The notes under the pieces: generated by a model
What the model saw: the letters and a program-made list of their open reading frames with translations, nothing else
Told to the model about the DNA's origin: nothing
Database searches by the model: none
Shown here: positions 10,995 through 23,388 of the stretch, in pieces
Layout of the letters: each line of letters begins with the position of its first letter
How positions within the stretch are numbered: position 1 is the stretch's first letter
DNA from: Gelatoporia subvermispora B
Lineage: Eukaryota > Basidiomycota > Agaricomycetes > Polyporales > Gelatoporiaceae
Assembly (NCBI GenBank): GCA_000320605.2
Contig: KB445791.1
Coordinates: 1,096,298 to 1,160,297 of the forward strand
Reading direction: 5' to 3'
Length of the DNA stretch: 64,000 nucleotides
Position numbers and translations under genes: made by a program

Positions 10995-13900
10995 ATGACG
11001 AAGTCATACATCATGAACAGTCTGATTGAGAAGGTACTATTTGCTGCACAGCTCGCGATGAACAGCGACTCAATATCATCTAGATGCAATCACCCGACCA
11101 GGATTTCCGGTACGCGCAGCAATATGTGAACACTCGCGATTGTGCCTTACACGACCTGACCAGGTATATGGGTCTGAATGACCTGCTGCTGGAGATCAAA
11201 CAGGATCCGAACTCGTTTCTCGGAGATGAGTCAGTCGAGAACAAGGTGCTCAAGCAGGTCCTCCAGTTGGTTGAGGATAAGATCTCCGAAGTCAAGAACC
11301 AAGCTGTCAAATGGTCCGTCCAGTTCAGCAGTCCTTTACCCCTATCTGACCACGACGAAGCTTGGGTCAGCTGATTAAGATCATACGAGAACCTCAGATG
11401 GAATATGTGGTCGAGCGCCTCATCGACTTCTCCTCTGGAAAGGACGAGGAGTTGAGGGATATAGCTGGGCTAGGTACGCGTCTTCCATGTCCTTGACGAC
11501 GACCATTCCTTGAAGCCTTATACTAGCGTTGAAGACTATCACGGCTGAATTGCCTTCCGATGGAAAGATAACACAGAAAGCGTGCGAGAAGCTAACTCCC
11601 CGGTTACTCAGTCAGCTCGCGAAGGCAAGAGATGATCCTTCGATTTGCCCGTGACTATTTCGCTTACATTCGACCCAGCCTGATGTTCCTCCCGAAACAC
11701 TATTGGAAACCTTGTCGATTCTCTCTATACTTGTGACTCGGTTCCCTCTATACATCGCCAGCCCAGCATTGGAGCCGCAACCTTTGGCTGTCCTCACTCC
11801 GATTCTGTCGCACCCCCGGCCGGCAGTCAGGAAACGGGCTATCACGACTTTAGCACAATTCTTGCCCTATTCATCTCCAGATCTAGCATCAATCCTTCTG
11901 CAGTCGCACATCTTCCCCGGAATCACCACACCTACTAACCTCGAGGTGCAGCGCACAATGGTGCAGTTGGTTGCTGCCGTAGCGCGCCACTCGCCTCATC
12001 AAATTGCACCTGTCCTAACCTCGCTCATTCCCGGGATCATCAAGTCTGCGCAGGTCGACGACGAAGAACTTCGCGAGAGCGTTCTTCAGGTATGTCTCAT
12101 TCTCCGAAGTAGAACACCAGTTATTCATGCTTCAAATCGAAGGCGCTGGAGGCGTCCGTTCTCAGGTGTCCTACGGAGATAACACCATTCCTGCCGTCAA
12201 TCATTCAGGTTGGTGTGCAATATATCAAATATGATCCAGTACGTCATTCCGCTTCACGACTGCCCAAATCGTCAATAACTCACGGTCAAGAACTACGCTG
12301 GAGACGAAGACAACGAGGATGAGGAAATGGCGGATGAAGACGAAGACGAGGACGCTGAACTTGACGATGAGTAAGGAGTTCCGTCTGTTACACTGTCTCT
12401 CTTTGACCGTTTCGGCATCCTAGATACTCTGATGACGAAGACACCTCTTACAAGATCCGCCGATCTGCTACTAAGCTTCTGGCGGCCGTCATCGGCACTC
12501 GCCCGGAGCTGCTTACCTTGTTATACAAAGAAGTCTCCCCTGCGCTGATCTCCCGCTTCGGAGATCGCGAGGAGACTGTGCGCGTCGAAGTATGGGGTAC
12601 TTATGGCGCTCTCCTGACCCAGACGCGTATATACGGAGGCACGCTCCAGAGCAAGGACGGCGAGTACACCACCGGTGGTAAGAGGAAACGCGAGGAAAGC
12701 ATGCTCGTCGAAGAAACACCATACACGCATCTGCGCGCCCAGGTTCCGGCTCTCGCTAAAGCTCTGCTCTCGCAGCTGAAGTCACCCAAGACTGCTCCGT
12801 CGACTCTTCAGTCTGGTTTCTCCTTGTTGCATACTCTTCTCACTGTGCTCCCCGGCTGCCTCTCTGCCCAGGCACCCCAGGTCCTGCTTGTCACGAAGTC
12901 TGTTCTATCTCAGTCCTCGAAGACGAGCACCGCTGGTTTGCAAGTCGGCTGCATGACGTTCCTTGCACTGTTCTTCTCGACGCACTCGCCGCCCGTCTTC
13001 GCCTCCTCGCTCGACTCCGTGACTCCGGTATTGCTCAAGGCTCTTGCCGAGAAGCACCCGCGTGTGGCTTCGGAGGCATTCCGCGTCTTCTCCTCTCTGC
13101 TGAATGCAATGTCGCCGATCAAGAGCGGCGACTGGGTTGACCAGGTCTACGCAGAAGCAACCCAGAGACTCAGTAATCACGACACAGACGCCGAGGTACG
13201 CGCGTGTGCCGAAAACGTCATCGGTGATCTCTGGACTTGCGCAACGGACGTTGTCCGCAGCAAGGACAGGAAGGAGTGGGATGCGATGTGCCGGACGACT
13301 GGTAGTACAGAGGGCGCTGTCAAAGTCGTCACCAAGGTCGCCAAAGAAGCGGATGTGGGCGACGACTGGGTCAACGGATGTGTGCAATGGGTCTTGATAT
13401 TACTCAAGAAGAGCGGTAGGGTTGGCAAGAGTGATGTCTTCGTCGCTCTTGATGCTCTTCTTAGACGGTATGTTTGATAACAAGTATACTGCAAACCATT
13501 GTTCACCCTCTTTTAGGTATAAGGCTGGAGTACCCGCCCATCTGCCCTCCGAGCTGCTGCCTGTCTTGAAGAGTTACATCAGTCCCTCTGATATCTCTCT
13601 CCTCGCCCACGCTCTCAACAACACCGCTCTCCTGTTGGAACTTGCGCCGAACGCCACCTTCCCTGAGGTCGAACGCGAGGTCCTCCAGGACATCTACAGC
13701 ATTGCGCACTCCCCGCTTATCTCCGGCGTTTCGTTCGATGCGGTCCTCGCATTCTTCGGCGCGCTCGTGGAGGCTGACAGGGAGATCGCGACCCACGTCG
13801 TGCCGAACCTAGTTATCTCTATCGAGAAGGCCCCGAAGGCGGAAGCTTCGCCTAGTAATGTCGCGAAGTGTATCGGACAGGTGGTCAAGAGCCAGCAGGC

Positions 13901-15502
13901 TATTGCCGCAGGAACCATTGCTGAGTTTACGAAACACCTTAAGGTCAGTCGTGAGCCATGTAGTCGGATCAAATCGATATCTCAATAAACGCGGACAGCC
14001 TACCTCCAAGGCTAAGACCTCCCAGGTTGTGTTGAGTCTGCTTGTCATGGGTGAAGTTGGCCGTTTCATGTACGTTGCTAGTCGACCACGATGCAGGACT
14101 CTTGGAGCTGATTCTGGTGGACACAGCGACATGTCCCCTCAACATGACATTTTCAACTTCGCAATTGAACGCTTTTCAGCCGAACAAGAGGAGGTGCGCG
14201 CCGCCGCGGCGTTCGCTACAGGTACGTGTTCCGTCCTGTCTTGACGATACCTTCGTGCTCACTCGATGATAGGTAACATGGCCGTCGGTAACCTACACCA
14301 CTTCCTCCCTGTCATTGTCAAGATGGTGCAGAATGACTCGGAGAAGCGTCTGCTACTGCTTCATGCGCTCAAGGAGGTAGGGTATTCTCGTGAATATCAG
14401 TCAGCCAATCTGATCTCGAGATGTAGGTCGTGACACACTCATCACACGGCCACCTGGAGACAGTGGCCGATCTGCTCTGGATCCCGCTGTTCCAGAACTC
14501 GGAGGTGTCGGATGAGCCAACGCGCAATGTTGCTGCCGCTTGCCTTGGCAAGCTGACCGTCACAAACCCGAGTCGATACCTCCCTCAGCTTCACGTGAGT
14601 TATCGATTGTTGTCTCTGGTACATCACACTAACGCCCGGATGTCGGCAGGCTCTCATTCGCGACGAGAACCCGTCAGCAAGAGCTACTGTCATCTCTGCG
14701 ATCCGTTATACCTTTGCTGAATCCTCTCAAACCTACGACGATTTGCTGGGATCGGCACTCATGGACTTCTTGGCCCTCATCGCTGACGCTGACTTGGTGA
14801 GTACAACCCCCTACGGATGCTGTGCTTGAGCTGATGTGTCGTGCAGAATGTCCGTCGTCTGGCATTGTCCGCGTTGAACTCTGCGGCTCGCACCAAGCCT
14901 TACTTGATCCGCGACCATCTGCCGTCTATCCTGCCCAACCTGTACAAGGAGACGTTGGTTAACCCTGACCTCATCCGCACGGTGCAGATGGGCCCCTGGA
15001 CACACAAGGTCGACGACGGCCTCGAGGCGCGCAAGACCGCCTACGAGACACTATACACACTCGTACGTCCCCCTCCCCTCGTCACACCCTAACCTTTCTC
15101 ACACATTCAACGCGACAGCTGGACACGTGCCTGCAGAAGATCGACGTGCACGAGTTCATCGGGCGCGTGCTCGCGGGGCTCGGGGACGACTCGGACGAGG
15201 TGAAGGTGATCTGCCACATGGTGCTCTTCCGGCTCGCGCAGGTCGCACCGACGGCGGTCGCGCAGCGGCTCGACGAGATCGCCGCGCCGCTCGAGAAGAG
15301 CATGAAGGGCGCGACGGTCACGAAGGACACGGTCAAGCAAGACCTCGAGCGCGCGGCCGAGCTCCAGCGCAGCACGCTCCGCGCGGCCGCGGCGCTCAGC
15401 AGGATCGCGCCGGCGGGCGTCAGCCCGCGCTTCGATGCGTTCGTCGAGCAGACGCGCAGGTCCGAGTGGGGCGCGGAGTTCAAGGATCTCGTCGGTGCAT
15501 GA
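10995..15502 (+). CDS. CAND1: CAND1/TIP120, cullin exchange factor
   Basis: CAND1 is an all-helical HEAT-repeat protein that binds un-neddylated cullin-RBX1 and exchanges F-box substrate receptors on SCF ubiquitin ligases. The N-terminus is assembled from small exons: MTKSYIMNSLIEK, MQSPDQDFR, then YMGLNDLLLEIKQDPNSFLG and LGQLIKIIREPQMEYVVERL, which follow the family closely. An acidic insert (DEDNEDEEMADEDEDED, near 12,300) is followed by YKIRRSATKLLAAVIGTRPE, the usual start of the central repeats. The C-terminal TIP120 region (SDEVKVICHMVLFRLAQVAP) lies near 15,200. Roughly a dozen introns of about 50-60 nt are needed. The predicted length of about 1,230 aa agrees with the family. It converges with PRODH (270 bp apart). 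Intron edges in the middle were not all fixed individually. Confidence 0.93.
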
Positions 15503-15772
15503 GGAAAAGGTCTGGAAGGTGTGTGAGCCAGGCGAATGAAAGCTGGAGGAGAGAAATCGGGTCAATGTCGCGCTGGTGCTTTCGCTCTGCTTTGCTCCGT
15601 TATTGTATGTGAAATTCGCAGAAACCCCATGTTGCAAACATATCCAGAATGTAGTCATACCTCAAACAAACAGTGTCACTTTGTTGGGACTGTCAATGGG
15701 TTCTATACATCTACATGCATGTGTTCTTCCTTTCCGTTCCAAATTATGTGTCCTTTGTATGGCATCAATCAT

Positions 15773-17797
15773 TCAACCAAAAATCCGTTTGCGTATCTCA
15801 GACCAAGCGCGCTGCCGCTCTTGTGCGGCCCCGCCGTTTCCGAGCACCGACTTGTTCTCGATCGCCCGTCTACTCAGATAAGGCATGACCTACAGTATCC
15901 TCGGGTCAGCAAAGAAAATTCGTACAGACCGCACTGTGTCATACCTCTGCCAGATGGCCATACGGGATATATTTGAGCACGAACGGCGCCGACGAGCGCG
16001 TGTGGTCGACCAGCCAGTTCGTGAGCGCGTCGCTCATGCCGTACAGCTGCGCCACCGCCACGCGCTCCGCGGCGGCATCGTCGACGACGAGCGCGCCGTC
16101 AGCGCGAGGGGCCGCGAGCTTGTACGCGGCGAGCGCGTCGAGGATGCGCTCGCAGCTCTGGCGGTTGTGTGTGCCGAAGAGGACGCCGAGCGCCGGTGTG
16201 GGCTGGGCGGCGCGGACGTCGGCGGCGACGCGCGCGACGAGGAGGCGCGCGCAGGCGTCGTAGCAGGCGTCGGTCTCGGCCTTGGTGGACCACACGGGCG
16301 GGAGGGGGTCGGGCGAGAGCGCGAGCACGCTGGGGGAAGCGCGAGAGGCGTGCACGGCGAGCTCGTGCGGGTGGTATGCGCCGCGGACGAGCTTGACGCC
16401 GAGGGCGTAGCCTTCGTTCTGTGCGGCCTCGAGGCTTTGTGCGAGGTACTCGGGGGTTCTGGGGAAGCGGTCAGTGACCGGGAAGAGGCGAGAAGGAGAG
16501 TGTTCGTACCGTCGGAGGTATGCTTGGTATGTTCCGTACACGAGTGGCTGCACGCTCGGAGACGGAGGTGAAGAACTCGACCACCAGGACCTGTGGGTCA
16601 CTGGCAGCCGGTTGAACTGGCGCATGAGCGCGAGTTGGAATGCATCTATCGCGGGCTGAACGACGTTAGTTTATGCAAGGAATTCCTTGTCAACTGTTGC
16701 GTACTTGGTACCAACTACATGCGAAGATATATTAGATATGTTTGACTAGTGTAAGCTCACGTGAAGGGGGCTCACCTATGCTCGGCATCGACGATGATCC
16801 TAACGCCACGCTTCTGGGCATGGGCACAGATCGCGATGAGATCCGAGTAGAGTTCGCGCAAGTCGGTGACGTCAGATTCTGTCAGAGCTTTGGGAGGTGT
16901 CCGTGTTGACAGCACATCCAAATCCGTCGGAAGCGGCCGGCCGGGGAAGGCCACCGGCGTCGGCGAGGCCGGCCGTGCCGAGACAAGGTGTTTGGAGAGG
17001 TGGATGAGAGCCTCTGCGCTCGGCAACATAGCGGTCTGTTGTATTGCATTCAATACGGTCACTTCCGCAGGCAGCTGTACCACTTGCCAGCTTGATGGCG
17101 ACCCATGTTCTGCGCCCGGTCAGACCTCCCTGTCGATGTTTGTCCTCAAAGTCGGCCGCAACGTCGATGCAGTGGAGTGTCTCTGCTACAATCTGCTTGT
17201 GAGGAGACTGATGGTGGCTGCTGGCGTCCTTTGCCTTTCCTGCCGCCTCCGACTCGTCCACTTCTACACTGTAGGCAAAGAGACATCCCTTGTTTTCTGC
17301 GCGCAGCTGCTCAAGGAGTGGAATTGCATCTTCTGCAGTATCGCCTCCAACGAACTGACGAATGTATGAGACTGTCAAAATACAACACTTGCAGTGACAC
17401 GACGACTCACATGGTCGAAGAACGTCACTCGGACGAACGCCTCTGTGACTCGTTTCACTCCAGGTATCGAAAGTAGCGTAGAGAGTATAGCTGGTGACCA
17501 GTCCACGAGTACGGGTATCGAGCACATAGAGTAGACAACATATGCTCTCACGAGAGCCGACAGCGGTGTCGGGGGCCTCTCGGACTTGATCTCGTCGCAT
17601 TCCTCTGCATCTGCATGGATGCTGGTCGCAGTACCAACCAGGACAGCGGCAGTGAGAGCAACTCCCGACCCAAGTCCGACGCGAGCGAGACGAGATAGAT
17701 TCGCAGAGCCACGCGAGGGAGAAGACGAGACAAACGTCCGGGGAAAGGGGGCAGAGTAGGTCCTCGGAAAGCGTCTGAACGCAAGACGGAACAGCAT
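15773..17797 (-). CDS. PUT1: Proline dehydrogenase, mitochondrial (PUT1-like)
   Basis: This FAD enzyme oxidises proline to pyrroline-5-carboxylate, the first step of proline use as a nitrogen source, at the mitochondrial inner membrane. The N-terminus is Arg/Ser-rich without acids (MLFRLAFRRFPRTYSAPF), a good mitochondrial presequence, followed by a hydrophobic stretch, VGLGSGVALTAAVLVGTAT. The barrel motifs are clear: WVAIKLTALVPSAEALIHLS, IIVDAEHSWYQPAIDAF, GVKLVRGAYHPHE, LFGTHNRQS and, in the last exon, YLSRRAIENKSVL, which carries the conserved substrate-site arginines. The WYQ of the DAE motif is encoded by a 10-nt exon at 16705-16714. The last exon (about 15886-15773) follows an intron with GTATGA and TGTAG ends. 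A TATA-like sequence (TCGATAAATA, 17860-17851) lies about 55 nt upstream of the start. Confidence 0.92.
16705..16714 (-). other. 10-nt exon of proline dehydrogenase
   Basis: The exon TTGGTACCAA is flanked by ATGTAG (acceptor) and GTACGC (donor). With the neighbouring exons it restores the conserved DAE-x-S-WYQ-PAID motif in frame. The exon sequence is itself a perfect palindrome. Confidence 0.75.
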
Positions 17798-18034
17798 CGA
17801 GCGGCGAAGAGGTAGAGGACAATGTGCGGCGGGCTGCCGGAGGGCGCAGGTATTTATCGAGTCAGTGAGCGGACGAGCATATCGCTATCGAGGCACATGG
17901 ACGGGAAGATTGGAATAATCGGGCGGGGCTTATAGCAGCAGCTTGTAGACGTACGAGATCCGGGCCCTGAGGGCATCCGACTCGCGTCCAGCGCTCCGCC
18001 ACCGCTACATCTTCCTTGCCCTCGTGCCTCGACC
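17798..18034. promoter_or_regulatory. Divergent promoter, PRODH/BCP1
   Basis: 237 bp separate the start codons of proline dehydrogenase (-) and BCP1 (+). The TATA-like TCGATAAATA at 17851-17860 is in minus-strand orientation and fits PRODH; no equally clear box faces BCP1. Confidence 0.5.
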
Positions 18035-19177
18035 ATGCCCAAACGAAAACTGCACAAACCCGACGCAGACAGCAGCGATGGCGACGGCGACGACGCCAGC
18101 GACCGCGTATGTCCCCGCCCGTCCTCTCGCGCATCCGTTTTGACCAGCGGCCCCAGTAGAGCCTCGTTGACGTCGACTTTGAGTTCTTCGACCCGAACCC
18201 CGAGCTCGACTACCTCGCGCTCAAGCGTCTCGCGACACAGCTCTTCGTGACGGACGCGGAGCTCCTCCCGCTGCATGACCTCGCGGACCTCATCCTCGCC
18301 CAGCCGCTCGTCGGAACGACCGTCAAGTGTGACGGCCGCGAGAGCGACCCGTACGCCGTCCTGACCGTGCTCAATTTGCAAGTGCACCAGGTGCGTGCCC
18401 TGCCTCCCTTTTCCGCCTCCGTACTAACCCAACATCCCCAATACGCCCAACCGCGCAGAATAACCCCGCGATCAAGGCGGTCATCGAGTATGCGCTGAAC
18501 AAGGCTGAGCTCGACCCTGCGTTCCACGCAGCCCTGCAGGGGCTCATCGGCCCCGCGGGCCTCGCATCGCAGAACCATGTCGGGCTCGTCTTCTCCGAGA
18601 GACTCATCAACATGCCCGTGCAGGTCGTCCCGCACATGTACCGCATGCTTGCAGACGAGATCCAGTGGGCCATCGACGACGTGCGTCTCCCCGTCTTTCG
18701 CTGTTCCCCACCACCGCCACCTCTTCCACTCCTCAATGTCCACCCGCTCGTGCTAACTACCCACCTCCGCTAGAACGAGCCGTACCGGTTCACACACCTG
18801 CTCTTCATCTCGCGGATATACAGGTTGACCCCGGAGGAGGAGGCCGAAATGCAGGAGGCCGCGCCGCGCAACAAGCGGCAGAAACAGAGCGCGCCCGCTC
18901 CCGCGCCGTCGACGCCGGGGGTGTACTCGTTCCACTCCGAGGACGAGGACATACAAAAGGTGAGCGTCCAGCTGCGCGTGTGATGCTCGCCCGCTAAGCA
19001 TCGCATGGTCTGCCGCAGATTGCGCTGCACTCGCTCGACTACAACTTCACGAGGGCACAGCCGCGGGGCGAGGAGGCGTTCGGGCTGGACATGGGCGGCC
19101 GCATGATGCTCGTCCCCGGGGCGAGCCTGCCGCAGCTCGTGAATGTGCTCCAGGAGAAGTACTCGGCGCCGCCGTAG
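18035..19177 (+). CDS. BCP1: BCP1/BCCIP family ribosomal protein chaperone
   Basis: BCP1 is a nuclear protein that in yeast chaperones ribosomal protein uL14 and supports export of specific cargo. The start MPKRKLHKPDADSSDGDGDD is basic then acidic, as in the family. The first intron joins to SLVDVDFEFFDPNPELDY, the hallmark BCP1 motif. Downstream are LLPLHDLADLILAQPLVGTT, QNHVGLVFSERLINMPVQVV, YRFTHLLFISRIYRL and, at the end, YNFTRAQPRGEEAFGLDMGG. Five or so exons with short introns give about 290 aa, the usual size. The Ala/Pro-rich insert (RNKRQKQSAPAPAPSTPG) is a variable loop. The start is chosen because it lies just downstream of the shared promoter and fits the family. Confidence 0.92.
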
Positions 19178-20995
19178 GGCTGCGTAGTTTTTTCGGTTGT
19201 GCTTCGGGTAGATTCTCACAAAAATGCTTAGAGCTTTACTTTCAGCCTCAGCTTGTGATCCATGCAGATGTAGAACAAACAAGGTATGTATAATGCCATG
19301 CTGTCAGCGATCACAGGTGACCACCGAGCTCGGTGTCTCATCAGAATCCCCCTCTCGAGGTGGTAGGTGAACCCTGTTCAGGACAGAGTCCTAAATAGTA
19401 CGGAGAATATGATCGTGATCGTCCTCCCCCCTCCGATAGATCAGTAAAGGTCTGCCTACGGGAGACTAGGTTCCTCCGCAGTCTGGCTCCTAGGATGTAT
19501 CTCTCATCCGATGCAGGGCACTATCACGGGGCTGACGTCACCTTCGTGAATAGTTGTCCTTGTGTTGAGAGATAGTTGTGCAAACGAGATGCACATTGAG
19601 ATGACTTGGCTCTAGTCGTCGACGTTGACGTTATGTCTACAGGAGAGCCCCTCAGCGATCCTTCGCTATCTGCCTATCATGACGGAACGCCCTATCGGCC
19701 ATCGAGAGCACTGTACGCTGAGTACCTCCTTCCGGCTCCGCTGAACAGACAATACCAACATGAATCTCTCCGCACTGCAAATTCCAGGCCCAGATAATTC
19801 TTGAATAGCTGATTTAGAGCATGATAGACATTTGGTCTGTTATGGGCGCGGTCCTGCTTAGGCGTGTACCCGCATCCTATTTGACGACATCTAGTGGGCT
19901 CGGGGGTGCAAAGAGAAACTCGTGGGGTACAGTATCTCTGCATGTATCGAGGGGATGAATGACAGATAGGCAGAATGTCCAATGCTCTGTTGGGTCGATT
20001 AATGCGAGTCATGGTAATTCTTCTCCTGCCATCACCAGTATGCACTTCTTCACTTGGGAAAATACGACTCTGCACACTTCTGAGCATTGTTTTACTTGTG
20101 TTGTTGGTCTGCTCAAATCGATCGAATAAAATTTCTGCGACCACGTAGGTGCTAATAATTTGCAGGGCCCGTCGTCCCGCCCTATATCCACTTCGCCCCG
20201 TTCCTGAGGAAGCGAGGCGAGTTCTTGCTTCTGTTTCTCGAGGGTGGTTACATACGACTGTCCTGGCGTAGACCTTTTAGTAGTCCTCGGGACAAGTACC
20301 TTCTGCTGGAAGGGAAACCAACATACGTCCTGATCTCTGTCCTTTTTGCTTTAGACACGCTGTATACTAGTAGTCAGTAGATAGTACGACGATATGTCTC
20401 CATTGCGCTCTGTGTTTGAGGGGTCTATATACTATATCATTTATATCCTTGGGAGTGATTCTAGGTATCCGACTTGGTGACTGGCCTAGACTAAGTTAAG
20501 CGATATATTTGCAGAGATGCTCGCGAGCAGAGAATTAATGCGTGCGTAGAATGAATTCGGCATCGAAGCATCGCATTCATTTCCGGTTCTATCCATTATA
20601 TATGCATATATTCATTCCAGAACACTCATTGCTCTCATGGTGTCGTCTCTTGTTCAGTGACAGCGAATCGTCGATTAACCGCTGGCGTCCATGCATGACG
20701 GCGGATCATTGGCCTGTTCAATTTTTCCGTTCAACAAGTGCAGAGAAAATGTTGACTTCGGATAAACTAATCATGTTGTTGGTGTGATGGATGGGCGTTG
20801 AGCCGGATAGACACAGCACGTAGAGTATCAGTTGAGCTAAGATTCGAGACCTTGATGGACGAGGTTGAAGTTCCTAAATGGGAAGTATACTACTCGGCAA
20901 TCAACTTGTGGCGTCACCAGAATGAGCACCACGACCGGTCCAGCAGAGACTGTCGTTCAGACATCTACATCTGAGGAAACCGCTTCAAGTCTTTG
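19178..20995. other. Gene-poor stretch with dispersed repeat
   Basis: About 1.8 kb without a supportable gene. It is more AT-rich than its surroundings and contains copy A of a dispersed repeat (20145-20340). Open frames are short and lack motifs. The last 150 bases probably hold the amidase promoter. Confidence 0.5.
20145..20340 (+). repeat. Dispersed repeat, copy A
   Basis: This segment aligns collinearly with 63182-63375. Shared blocks include GTAGGTGCTAAT, TTTGCAGG, GACTGTCCTGGCG, AGACCTTT, GTCCTCGGGA, AAGTACC and GGGAAACCAACAT. The spacing between the first and the GACTGTCC block is nearly identical in both copies (about 111-112 nt). Both copies are in the same orientation. No coding domain or terminal inverted repeats were recognised, so it may be an old non-autonomous element or an LTR fragment. 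Confidence 0.65.
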
Positions 20996-23388
20996 ATGTC
21001 CGAAATGAACACACCAGAATGGCAGATCCGATGCAATCAGCGCAAGCAACAGCAGCTCGACTTGATCCCGGAAGAGTGGAGGATCGCTCTGCCGCCTGAT
21101 TCTCAACGAAATGTGCTCGATGTTCCCCGTACCTGTGGGCTGCTCTCTGCACGCGAGCTGGAAATTACGGACACTGTGGACGTGGATATGCTCTTGTACA
21201 AGCTCCGAACCGCGGAGTGGTCGTCCGTCGAGGTGACGACCGCGTTCTACAAGCGCGCTATCATCGCCCAGCAGCTTGTGCGCCTCTCGTCTTATCGATG
21301 TCTGGACTGAGTCGACATGCTGCAATAGACGAACTGTTTGACGGAGATATTCATCGACCGCGCCCTGGCGCGTGCGAAAGAGGTAGATGAGCACCTCGCG
21401 AAGACGGGCACGCCTATCGGGCCGCTGCACGGGCTCCCGATCTCGGTCAAGGACCAGTTCTGCATCAAGGGGATGGAGACGATCATGGGTGCGTCTCTCG
21501 ACCCGGCCTATTTGACACGCTTAGAACTCACGGTGCGCGCCGTGCTCTCGCAGGGTACGCCGGGTGGATCGGGCGCATCGCCGAGACGGACAGCGTGCTC
21601 GTCGAGCTGCTGCACGAGTGCGGCGCCGTCCCGTTCGTGCGCACGAATGTTCCGCAAACACTCATTGTGCGTGTTCCGCCTGCCCCACTCACCCCGCAAC
21701 GTATCAGCTCATCCCGCGATCGATCGACAGTGGGGCGAGACATACAACCACGTCTTCGGGCGCACGACGAACCCGTACAACAGGTATATGACTCCCGGCG
21801 GGTCCTCTGGAGGTGAGGGCGCGCTCGTCGCGCTGCGCGGGAGCCCGATCGGGGTTGGGACCGACATTGGCGGGTGCGTCCTATTCTCCGTTCACGGCCC
21901 ACGTGTTTTGTCTTACCCGTCCATCTCTTCCCCTCTCCGCCCCGCTATGCTCACGCAGCTCTGTGCGCATCCCTGCGGGATTCTGCGGACTGTACGGCCT
22001 GCGCCCATCGTACGAGCGGCTGCCCTACTGCGGTGCAGTGAACGCGCAGGAGGGCCAAGAGAGCGTCTCCTCCGTGCTCGGACCCATGACGAACTCCGTC
22101 GCGGGCGTGCGCGCGTTTACCAAGGCGATCATCGACGCGAAGCCATGGCGCCGCGACCCGCTCGCGGTAAGGAAGGCGTGGTCCGTCAGTGAGTACGCGC
22201 TGGAGGAGCACGGGGGAGGGGATAAGATGTGCTTTGCGATCATGTGGGATAACGAGATCGTGAAGCCGCACCCGCCCGTGCGCCGTGCGATGGAGATCGT
22301 CAAGGGCGCGCTGGAGGAGGCGGGACATACGGGTGAGTGCATCAGAGGTGTATCCATCCCTTAGCACGCCGTGCTCACCGAACACACCCTGCATGTAGTG
22401 ATCGACTGGGAGCCGCACCGCCACCTCGAGATCTACAAGAACGTCGTGCGTGCCCGGCGCCCTCCCCGTCGATTGCAACGCTTACCGATTGTCTGATCGA
22501 ATGGCTGACTGACATCATACCCTTTGTACGCTATGCCGCCACGACTGCAGGAGAGCATCTTCGCGGCGGACGAGGGGCACGACTATCGTACGGACTGCGC
22601 ACTCTCGGGCGAGCCGCTCATCCAGACGATGAGCCCCGACACGGGCGCGCACGCGTATGCGCTCGACGCGCCGTTCGCCAAGGCCGTCGTCGGCACACCG
22701 CGGCACCTCAATGCCTGGGAGGTGCGTCCTCTCTCTTGACCCGCTGAGATCGTTGGCTGACGTGCGACAATGATTTTAGCTGTGGCAGCTGCACCGGGAG
22801 AAGCGCGCGCTGCGCAAGTCGCACCTGGACCACTGGGAGGCGACCGCGGCGCGTACGGGCACGGGGAGGCCGGTGGATGCGATCATCAGCCCCGTTGCGC
22901 CGTATGCGGCGTGCCCGCATGGCTGCAACTCGTGCGTACACCGTTCGTTCAGTGTTCATATGTTGGCGTCCGTTGATTCGCTTGGCACTCGCTCACCGGG
23001 CACACACGGGAATGCATTATGCTATTCGTGCGGCACCTGATGCAGAGACGCATTTTACACGACGCTGTTCAACACGCTGGATTACGCGTGCGCGGTGTTC
23101 CCCGTGACGCAGGCGGACGCCGCACTCGATCGTCCTGACCCACCGCACGACTTCCGGAATGGCGAGGATGAGGCCGTGTGCAAGCTTTGTGCGTGACTGC
23201 GTGCTGGCGCTCCCCCCGATGTGCTAACCTTCCAATCATGCTACCGCGCAGATGACCCGGAGCTGTGGCATGGGATGCCTGTCGGGCTGCAGCTCGCGGG
23301 GCGCACGCAGGAGGAGGAGGGCGTGATCGGGATGCTGGAGGTCGTGGACGCGGCACTGCAGACGTACAAGGAGTCGCAATCGCAGTGA
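20996..23388 (+). CDS. Amidase-signature hydrolase
   Basis: This serine hydrolase of the amidase-signature family is expected to cleave carboxamides in the cytosol; fungal relatives are called acetamidase, general amidase or fatty-acid amide hydrolase-like. The N-terminus includes DLIPEEWRI, common to fungal amidases. The Ser-cisSer-Lys triad is intact: lysine in GLPISVKDQFCIKG, cis-serine in TPGGSSGGEGALVALRG, and nucleophile serine in GVGTDIGGS, the last completed across an intron that joins GG to SVRIPAGFCGLYGLRPS. The C-terminal part has YTTLFNTLDYACAVFPVT and WHGMPVGLQLAGRTQEEE, typical of the group. There are about nine exons and roughly 570 aa. The substrate cannot be told from sequence. 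Surrounding DNA is gene-poor on both sides. Confidence 0.88.
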
